Below are positions 1 through 5,460 of a stretch of 10,245 bases of DNA, in pieces; position 1 is the stretch's first letter, and every line of letters starts with the position of its first letter. The notes under the pieces are model-generated. The model was not told the DNA's origin, ran no database searches, and worked only from the letters and a program-made list of their open reading frames with translations. Location of the stretch: positions 1 to 10,245 of the forward strand of contig JAJQAT010000063.1 of assembly GCA_021203665.1 (NCBI GenBank). The letters run 5' to 3'. The position numbers and the translations under genes were made by a program. The DNA comes from Bacillota bacterium. GTDB lineage: Bacteria; Bacillota; Clostridia; UBA1381.

Positions 1-88
1 CTATATAATAACATATTTTTTAAATTTTTTAAAGTGTTTTTCATAAATTTAATGTATAAATGACAGTGTTTTTTGTTCAAAATGCGAT
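1..88. other. AT-rich non-coding stretch downstream of folA
   Basis: This is a very AT-rich stretch with no credible gene. It lies downstream of the folA stop codon and continues past the left edge. It has no GC-rich hairpin followed by a T run, so I cannot assign a terminator for the folA operon here. The nine-base word AGTGTTTTT occurs twice in the same direction, at 33-41 and 65-73, which is 32 bases apart. A neighbouring gene's promoter may lie here, but I found no convincing -35/-10 pair. Confidence 0.5.
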
Positions 89-601
89 TTAACAGCCGCT
101 TGAGGTCCGCTCAAAATTCGGCTTTATGCGCTCATATTTGCAGAAGAAAAGCTCGACGCCGTTCTCCGTAAACGGCTCCGATATTTCCGCCGCGCGCCAC
201 TCCTTTGACGCGTCCAAATTCGGGAAAAAGACGTCCGCGCCGCCGTCCGCGCATATACGCGTTATATACGCCTCGGAGCAATAGGGCAAAAGCAGCTCGT
301 ACACCCTTCCGCCGCCTATAACGAACGCGCCGCTGTCCGCGTACTCGCGGAGCAAATCCTCCGCCGCGTGAAAAACCCTTACTCCGCGCGCCGTAAAGCC
401 TTTGTCCGCGCTCAGCACGATATTTTCTCTGCCGCAAAGCGGCTTGCCGCCGGGGAGCGATTCAAAGGTCTTTCGTCCCATAATCACCGTTTCGCCCATT
501 GTCTTTTCCTTAAAAAAACTCATATCCGACGGAAGAGAGAACAGAAGACCGCCGTTTTTGCCTATTCCCCACCTTTCGTCAACCGCGGCTATTATCCTCA
601 T
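89..601 (-). CDS. folA: dihydrofolate reductase
   Basis: NADPH-dependent reduction of dihydrofolate to tetrahydrofolate in the cytosol, supplying one-carbon carriers for thymidylate, purine and methionine synthesis. At 170 residues it has the usual bacterial DHFR length. Family marks are the N-terminal WGIGKNGGLLF segment (about 11-21); LPSDMSFF, whose Asp26 fits the active-site acid (Asp27 in E. coli); the cofactor motif MGRKTFESLP (41-50); VIGGGRVYE (94-102); and the YITRI strand (about 112-116). The ATG at 599-601 overlaps the TGA of the upstream ThyX-like gene (598-600) in an ATGA arrangement. No strong ribosome binding site of its own is visible, so translation is probably coupled. It is the last gene of the ABC-F / ThyX-like / folA operon. 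DHFR normally partners ThyA, which produces dihydrofolate; pairing with a ThyX-fold protein is odd. The identity as DHFR is secure. Confidence 0.96.
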   Translation of the reverse strand: MRIIAAVDERWGIGKNGGLLFSLPSDMSFFKEKTMGETVIMGRKTFESLPGGKPLCGRENIVLSADKGFTARGVRVFHAAEDLLREYADSGAFVIGGGRVYELLLPYCSEAYITRICADGGADVFFPNLDASKEWRAAEISEPFTENGVELFFCKYERIKPNFERTSSGC

Positions 602-1248
602 GACAGCTCGTCAAGGAAAATCAATTCCTGCGCGTAGGGAAGCGTTCTCGCCCACGCGATGAACGATTGCGACCACTCCGTGAGCTTATGAAAACGGCGC
701 TGCCCCGGGGAGCACATCGCAAGGAGATTTTCGTATGTCATCGTGACGGTTCTTGTCTGCTGCCATGATTCGGGCAGCCAACGGATAAGCTCTTTCCAAT
801 ATGCCTTGTCCTTTGTTTCAAGATACTTTAGGCGCATACTTTCCAGAAATTCAATATGTTCGTCAATCACATCGCCCAATCTCACTCCGTCATAGTCCAA
901 ATCGGCATTGTAATCGTCAATTTCAAAGCAGTCCGCCGTTATCGGCGTGGACGCCAGCTTGTGCATTGTGGAGGTGCTGTTTGCCACTGTGCCGACCTTG
1001 TACGTGTCAAATTCCTTCCACCAGTACAGCGGCGCGGTAATATCCGCCGACACCATAATCTGACGCATAAACTTTCTATGCTCACTGCCTGATTTTATAA
1101 GTCTTTGCGCAAGTCCCAAATCGTTTTCGCCTATAGTCACCGTGCCGTTTTCCTCAACGGTATCGTTTTTCGCCCACGACTCCAACGGATTTCTCATACC
1201 GCGCAGCGCTCTTTTAAATCCGTAAACCTCCGTATTCTCAAATTTCAC
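598..1248 (-). CDS. divergent ThyX-fold (thymidylate synthase-like) protein
   Basis: A 216-residue protein whose layout follows flavin-dependent thymidylate synthase (ThyX, Thy1). Seen in the sequence: IKSGSEHRKF (51-60) fits the SGHETPFEH-type segment of ThyX. A Trp-rich strand (WWKEF, 76-80) leads into the place where ThyX has RHRxxSxNExSxR, but here it reads DTYKVGTVANSTST (81-94), without RHR. RWLPESWQQTR (156-166) fits ThyX RIVLPxxxYTR, so Arg156 matches a dUMP-binding Arg. Arg184/185 before HKLTEW fits the RADSHAQWE region. ThyX uses FAD, NADPH and methylene-tetrahydrofolate to methylate dUMP; whether this variant does is unknown. The start is GTG (1246-1248), with GGAGGG nine bases upstream, inside the end of the ABC-F gene (11-base overlap). 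It overlaps folA by 4 bases, which ties it to folate or nucleotide metabolism. It could be a synthase with an altered active site, or a paralogue with another pyrimidine-nucleotide reaction. Fold assignment fairly sure; function open. Confidence 0.8.
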   Translation of the reverse strand: MKFENTEVYGFKRALRGMRNPLESWAKNDTVEENGTVTIGENDLGLAQRLIKSGSEHRKFMRQIMVSADITAPLYWWKEFDTYKVGTVANSTSTMHKLASTPITADCFEIDDYNADLDYDGVRLGDVIDEHIEFLESMRLKYLETKDKAYWKELIRWLPESWQQTRTVTMTYENLLAMCSPGQRRFHKLTEWSQSFIAWARTLPYAQELIFLDELS

Positions 1249-2857
1249 CTTTCTTCGCCCTCCTCATTTCAATATACTCGTCAAAGGTACACATTCTGTC
1301 TACAATACTTCCGTCCGCCTGAATATCTATAATTCTGTTTGCCACCGTGTTCACAAACTCATGGTCATGCGACGCGAATATCACATTGCCCTTGAACGCT
1401 TTAAGACCGTTGTTGACAGCCGTTATCGACTCCAGGTCGAGATGATTGGTAGGCTGATCGAGTATCAGTACGTTTGAGCCGTACAGCATCATTCGCGAAA
1501 GCATACACCTTACCTTTTCGCCGCCCGACAGCACATTTACCTTTTTGAACACATCATCGCCGGAGAACAGCATTCTGCCCAAAAATCCGCGTATATACGA
1601 CTCATTCTGAGTTTCAAACCCCTCCGCGCTGTATTGGCGCAGCCAGTCAACAAGGTTTAGCTCACAGCCGTCGAAATATTTTGAATTGTCCTTCGGGAAA
1701 TAGCTCCTCGACGTGCTTACGCCCCATTTAACCGTTCCCGCGTCCGGCTCGCTTTCACCGGCAAGTATCCGCATAAGCGCGGTTATGGCAATTTCGCTCT
1801 CGCCGATAACGGCAATCTTATCGTTGTGATTCATTGTAAAGGATACATTGTTGATGAGCTTCTCTCCGTTCACGGTCTTTGAAACGCCGTCCACCGTCAG
1901 CAAATCACGTCCCGCCTCGCGGTCCATTTCAAATCCGACAAACGGGTAACGTCTTGACGACGCGGGCAGCTCCTCGACGGTGAGCTTGTCAAGCATCTTT
2001 TTACGGCTCGTCGCTTGCTTTGACTTTGATTTGTTTGCCGAGAAGCGCTGAATAAAGGTCTGCAATTCCTTGATTTTTTCCTCAGCCTTTTTGTTCTGCT
2101 GTTTAATAAGCCTCTCCATCATCTGGCTTGACTCGTACCAAAACTCGTAATTGCCCACATACATTTTTACCTTTGAGTAATCTATATCCACAATATGCGT
2201 GCATACCACGTTCAGAAAATATCTGTCGTGGGACACAACTATCACAGTGCCCTCATAATCGAGCAGAAAATCCTCGAGCCATTCAATCGCCTGCAAATCA
2301 AGGTGGTTTGTCGGCTCGTCCAGAAGTATTATGTCGGGATCGCCGAAAAGCGCCTGAGCAAGCAGCACCTTGACCTTTTCATTGCCGCCCAAATCCGCCA
2401 TCACGGAATACAATATACTCTCGTCAAGTCCGAGTCCCTGCATCAGCTTTGACGCGTTTGAATCAGCCTCCCAGCCGTCCATCTCCGCGAACTCCGTCTC
2501 AAGCTCAGCCGCCCTTATTCCGTCCTCATCGGAAAAGTCCTCCTTTTCGTACAGAGCGTCCTTTTCCTTCATTATGTCGTAGAGCCTTTTATTGCCCATA
2601 ATAATCGTGTCAAGCACGGTGTATTCGTCAAAGGCGAAATGGTCCTGTTTCAGCACCGACATACGGCAATTCGGGTCAATCGAAACCTCGCCCGTTGTCG
2701 AGTCAAGGTCGCCCGAAAGTATACGCAAAAACGTGGATTTTCCCGCACCGTTTGCGCCTATTACACCGTAGCAGTTGCCCGGCGTGAACTTTAAATTTAC
2801 GTCCGAAAACAGATTTTGCCCGCTGAAATTCAGACTTACATTCGTTACCGTTATCAT
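1238..2857 (-). CDS. ykpA: ABC-F family ATPase, YkpA/YbiT type
   Basis: A soluble twin-ATPase protein of the ABC-F family, which binds the ribosome and acts on translation; it has no membrane segments. The 539 residues match B. subtilis YkpA from memory over much of the length. Domain 1 has Walker A GANGAGKST (34-42), a variant signature LGGNE (156-160), Walker B LLDEPTN with Glu181, and SHD (209-211). A charged linker with the KSKSKQATSRKK segment (277-288) joins it to domain 2. Domain 2 has a degenerate Walker A position (GESEIAIT, 352-359), signature LSGGE (443-447), and LILDQPTN, with Gln468 where the catalytic Glu is expected. ATG 2855-2857 is preceded by AGGAGA. It is the first gene of an operon with the ThyX-like gene and folA, driven by the promoter at 2897-2925. 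Its link to folate genes may only be shared growth-rate control. Family certain; exact ribosomal role not known. Confidence 0.93.
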   Translation of the reverse strand: MITVTNVSLNFSGQNLFSDVNLKFTPGNCYGVIGANGAGKSTFLRILSGDLDSTTGEVSIDPNCRMSVLKQDHFAFDEYTVLDTIIMGNKRLYDIMKEKDALYEKEDFSDEDGIRAAELETEFAEMDGWEADSNASKLMQGLGLDESILYSVMADLGGNEKVKVLLAQALFGDPDIILLDEPTNHLDLQAIEWLEDFLLDYEGTVIVVSHDRYFLNVVCTHIVDIDYSKVKMYVGNYEFWYESSQMMERLIKQQNKKAEEKIKELQTFIQRFSANKSKSKQATSRKKMLDKLTVEELPASSRRYPFVGFEMDREAGRDLLTVDGVSKTVNGEKLINNVSFTMNHNDKIAVIGESEIAITALMRILAGESEPDAGTVKWGVSTSRSYFPKDNSKYFDGCELNLVDWLRQYSAEGFETQNESYIRGFLGRMLFSGDDVFKKVNVLSGGEKVRCMLSRMMLYGSNVLILDQPTNHLDLESITAVNNGLKAFKGNVIFASHDHEFVNTVANRIIDIQADGSIVDRMCTFDEYIEMRRAKKGEI

Positions 2858-2880
2858 TTATCATTCTCCTGTTAAATTTG

Positions 2881-2909
2881 TTGATTTTATTTCTAAATTA
2901 TACTATAAT
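2881..2909 (+). promoter_or_regulatory. sigma-A type promoter for the peptidase C26 gene
   Basis: TTGATT (2881-2886) is followed by a 17-base spacer and a perfect TATAAT (2904-2909) on the plus strand. Transcription would start near 2916, leaving a leader of about 64 bases before the C26 gene at 2980. It overlaps the minus-strand promoter for the ABC-F operon, so polymerase could occupy only one at a time. Inferred from sequence match only. Confidence 0.72.
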
Positions 2910-2925
2910 AATGATATAATTGCAA
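2897..2925 (-). promoter_or_regulatory. sigma-A type promoter for the ABC-F / ThyX-like / folA operon
   Basis: Read on the minus strand, TTGCAA (2920-2925) and a perfect TATAAT (2897-2902) are separated by 17 bases. The start site would be near 2890, about 33 bases ahead of the ABC-F ATG, with the AGGAGA ribosome binding site in between. The -10 box abuts the plus-strand -10 box with a single base between them. Confidence 0.75.
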
Positions 2926-2968
2926 GCTAAATCTGATTTGCATGAAAAAACGCAAAATACATTTTCGT

Positions 2969-2975
2969 AGGTGAT
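2969..2975 (+). promoter_or_regulatory. ribosome binding site deciding the C26 start
   Basis: AGGTGAT matches the 3-prime part of the consensus Shine-Dalgarno and sits four bases before ATG 2980. In-frame GTG 2971 and ATG 2974 lie upstream but fall inside this site and have no site of their own. The 2980 start is therefore preferred. Confidence 0.65.
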
Positions 2976-2979
2976 GAAT

Positions 2980-3684
2980 ATGGCTAAAAAAATTATCGCT
3001 GTTGTGCCCTTGTGGGACGACGACAAGGAAAGCATTTGGATGCTCCCGGGTTATATGAACGGCATTGAAGCCGCCGGCGGCATACCGCTCATTCTTCCGC
3101 TTAACTGCAGTGCGCGGGACGCTCTCAAAATATTTGACCTTTGCGGCGGTCTGCTCATGACCGGCGGGCATGATGTGTCGCCGGCGCTTTACGGAGAGAC
3201 AGAAAGAGAAACCTGCGGCATTTCCTGCGCGGCAAGGGATTCTCTCGAAAGCGCGTTGTATGCGAGAGCATTGGAAGAGAATAAACCCGTATTGGGAATT
3301 TGCCGAGGCGTACAGCTTATTAACGTTTTGCAGGGCGGAACATTGTATCAGGATTTACCGACGGAGCATCCGAGCGGTATCGAGCATCATATGAGTCCTC
3401 CATACACCGATACCGCGCATTACGTGAATATTAAAAAGCCCTCTCCGCTGTATGATTTGCTCGGCACGGAAAGGCTCGGCGTAAACAGCTACCACCATCA
3501 GGCGATAAAAAAATTGGGCGATAATCTGGAAATACTCGCCGAGTCGGAGGACGGACTCATAGAGGCGGCGGCGCATACCGGAAAGGATTTTGTTTGGGGA
3601 TTGCAATGGCATCCCGAATTTGATTTTCATATAAACAAAAACAGTCTGAAAATTTTCAAGGCATTTGCAGACGCTTGCCGATAA
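2980..3684 (+). CDS. peptidase C26 / gamma-glutamyl-gamma-aminobutyrate hydrolase-like protein
   Basis: A class I glutamine amidotransferase-fold hydrolase of the PuuD/peptidase C26 group, which cleaves gamma-glutamyl amides such as gamma-glutamyl-GABA in the cytosol. From ATG 2980 it is 234 residues, slightly short of the usual 240-255. It shows an N-terminal strand with IAVVPLW, the oxyanion segment LMTGGHDVSP (59-68), the nucleophile elbow GICRGVQLIN with Cys108, a DTAHYVN strand, SYHHQAI (170-176), and the catalytic pair His211/Glu213 in WHPEF. The triad is therefore complete. It is the only plus-strand gene here, with its own promoter and a terminator just after its TAA. No polyamine-catabolism (puu) genes are in view, so the true substrate is uncertain. 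A role in peptide, polyamine or folate gamma-glutamyl turnover is possible; the divergent position beside a folate operon is suggestive at most. Confidence 0.9.
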   Translation: MAKKIIAVVPLWDDDKESIWMLPGYMNGIEAAGGIPLILPLNCSARDALKIFDLCGGLLMTGGHDVSPALYGETERETCGISCAARDSLESALYARALEENKPVLGICRGVQLINVLQGGTLYQDLPTEHPSGIEHHMSPPYTDTAHYVNIKKPSPLYDLLGTERLGVNSYHHQAIKKLGDNLEILAESEDGLIEAAAHTGKDFVWGLQWHPEFDFHINKNSLKIFKAFADACR

Positions 3685-3690
3685 CAAACA

Positions 3691-3723
3691 AAAAGCGAAA
3701 AAGCACCGCGCTTTTTCGCTTTT
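3691..3723. terminator. bidirectional intrinsic terminator
   Basis: A perfect 14-base inverted repeat (3691-3704 and 3710-3723) with a five-base loop ACCGC. The arms end in AAAA and TTTT, so both strands yield a hairpin followed by a U-rich tail. It lies between the converging ends of the C26 gene (stop 3682-3684) and the ABC exporter operon (stop at 3739), and should stop transcription from both sides. Confidence 0.9.
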
Positions 3724-3738
3724 GTATTTCACCCAAAT

Positions 3739-5460
3739 TTAACTGTTATACAGCTTTGTATAAAATCCGTTCTTTGCGAGCAGCTCCTCGTGGGTTCCCT
3801 GCTCTATAATTCGTCCCTTATCCATAACCAATATCAAATCCGCTCCGCGTATCGTTGAAAGACGGTGAGCGATAATAAAGCTTGTTCTTCCTTCCATCAT
3901 CTTCAGAAACGCCTTTTGGATTCTCTGCTCGGTCATTGTATCAACATTTGAGGTGGCCTCGTCCAAAATAAGCACCCTCGGGTCGGAGAGCATTGCGCGC
4001 GCTATTGTAAGAAGCTGCTTTTGACCGCCCGAAAGATTGCCGCCGTCCTCGGTTATCATTGTGTCATAGCCGTCCGGCAGACGTCTTATAAATCCGTGCG
4101 CGGACGCCGCCTTTGCCGCGGCTATGATTTCCTCGTCGGTCGCGCCCTCCTTGCCGTAGGCTATATTCTCCTTTACCGTGCCCGAAAACAGCCACGTATC
4201 CTGGAGTACCATGCCGAAGCTTTTCCTCAGGCTGTCTCGCGTTACGTCGTCTATATTCTGACCGTCAACAAAAATCGCGCCTCTGTCAACGCCGTAGAAA
4301 TTCATAAGCAAATTTACTATCGTGGTTTTGCCCGCGCCCGTAGGTCCGACTATCGCCACGCGCATACCCGGCTTTGCCGTTATGCTCAAATTCTTTATCA
4401 GCTCGCGCTCCTTATCGTATGAAAAATCCACGTCCTTAAACACAACCTCGCCGCCCTTAACGTCAAGCTCGGGGAGATTCGCGTCCGGCTTTTCCGGCTC
4501 AATATCGCCGAGTGCGAATATTCTTGCCGCCGCCGCCTGCGCGGACTGAAGCTGAGTGAGTATGCTCGTCATATCGTTTATCGGGCGCGCGAACTGCGTC
4601 GCGTATATAAGAAAGCTCGAAATTATGCCGACGCTCAAATGACCCGCAAGCGCGGCAAGTCCGCCCAAAACTCCGACGGAAATATACGCCAAATTATTTA
4701 TATAACGCGTTGACGGATTTACAAGCGAGGAATAAAACTGCGCCTTTTGTCCGCAGTCATACAAGCGGCTGTTTATTTCTCCGAAAACCTCCGCGCTCCT
4801 ATCCTCATAGCCGAACGCCTTTACAACCTTAAGATTTCCCACCGTTTCGGAAACGTATCCGTTAAGCTCGCCGACAGTCTGCGCCTGCAAGCGGAACATC
4901 TTGCCCGAATTTGTGGCGATAAACTTTGAAACGAAAATACATATTACCGTTATCACAATAACGCACAGCGTAATCTTCCAGTTCAGCATAAACATCAGCG
5001 CAAGCGAGCCGATAACAGTCACCAGACCCGAAAAAAGCTGAGTTATTCCCTGTAAAAGTCCCTCGGACACCGCGTCAATATCGTTTGTCAGACGGCTTAT
5101 AATATCGCCGTGCGAATGTCCGTCAAAGAATCTCAGCGGCAGCTTTGAGATTTTCCCGAACGCGTCCTTGCGCATTTTTTCTATTGTTCTGTTTGAAAGC
5201 GCGTTGGTGAAAACGGTCATACCCCATGTGAACAGCGCGTTAAGCACGTACACCGCGAAAAGTATTCCTATAAATTTTATCACCATCGGAAAATCCACAT
5301 TGTTCTCGCCCTTGATATAATCTATGGCAAGTCCGGAAATATACGGCGCGACAAGCATAAACACATTCGCCAAAAGCGCCGATATTATAACCAGCACAAA
5401 GTATTTTTTATGTTCCGCCACATACGAGTAAAGCTTGGATAAGGTGTTATCCTTCTTCAT
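3739..5460 (-). CDS. ABC exporter subunit, catalytically complete half (heterodimer partner B)
   Basis: A half-transporter of 573 residues: six-helix export domain (about 20-310), then an ATPase domain (about 337-573). ATPase motifs are all canonical: Walker A GPTGAGKT (372-379), Q-loop Gln420, signature LSGGQ (476-480), Walker B LILDE with Glu501, and switch His532 in IIAHRLST. It should pair with the product of the overlapping upstream gene to form a heterodimeric multidrug or lipid-type exporter in the cytoplasmic membrane. AGGAGG at 5470-5475 sits nine bases before ATG 5460. ATG 5466, two codons upstream, is also possible because the shifted GGAGG (5473-5477) lies six bases before it. The start lies inside the end of the upstream gene (14-base overlap), pointing to coupled translation. 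It ends 16 bases before the terminator hairpin. The substrate cannot be read from sequence. Confidence 0.93.
   Translation of the reverse strand: MKKDNTLSKLYSYVAEHKKYFVLVIISALLANVFMLVAPYISGLAIDYIKGENNVDFPMVIKFIGILFAVYVLNALFTWGMTVFTNALSNRTIEKMRKDAFGKISKLPLRFFDGHSHGDIISRLTNDIDAVSEGLLQGITQLFSGLVTVIGSLALMFMLNWKITLCVIVITVICIFVSKFIATNSGKMFRLQAQTVGELNGYVSETVGNLKVVKAFGYEDRSAEVFGEINSRLYDCGQKAQFYSSLVNPSTRYINNLAYISVGVLGGLAALAGHLSVGIISSFLIYATQFARPINDMTSILTQLQSAQAAAARIFALGDIEPEKPDANLPELDVKGGEVVFKDVDFSYDKERELIKNLSITAKPGMRVAIVGPTGAGKTTIVNLLMNFYGVDRGAIFVDGQNIDDVTRDSLRKSFGMVLQDTWLFSGTVKENIAYGKEGATDEEIIAAAKAASAHGFIRRLPDGYDTMITEDGGNLSGGQKQLLTIARAMLSDPRVLILDEATSNVDTMTEQRIQKAFLKMMEGRTSFIIAHRLSTIRGADLILVMDKGRIIEQGTHEELLAKNGFYTKLYNS

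Noticed and set aside
60..85. Possible minus-strand promoter TTGAAC / TATACA downstream of folA
   Set aside because: The -10 match is poor and the spacer is 16 bases. In such an AT-rich region partial matches are expected.
2942..2974. Ten-codon reading frame (MKKRKIHFRR) ahead of the C26 gene as a leader peptide
   Set aside because: It has no ribosome binding site of its own, and its last codons are the Shine-Dalgarno of the C26 gene. A run of Lys/Arg codons in an AT-rich leader is easily chance.
2893..3171. Minus-strand frame of about 92 codons opposite the C26 start
   Set aside because: It lies antisense to the conserved C26 N-terminus and the divergent promoters, with no family resemblance.
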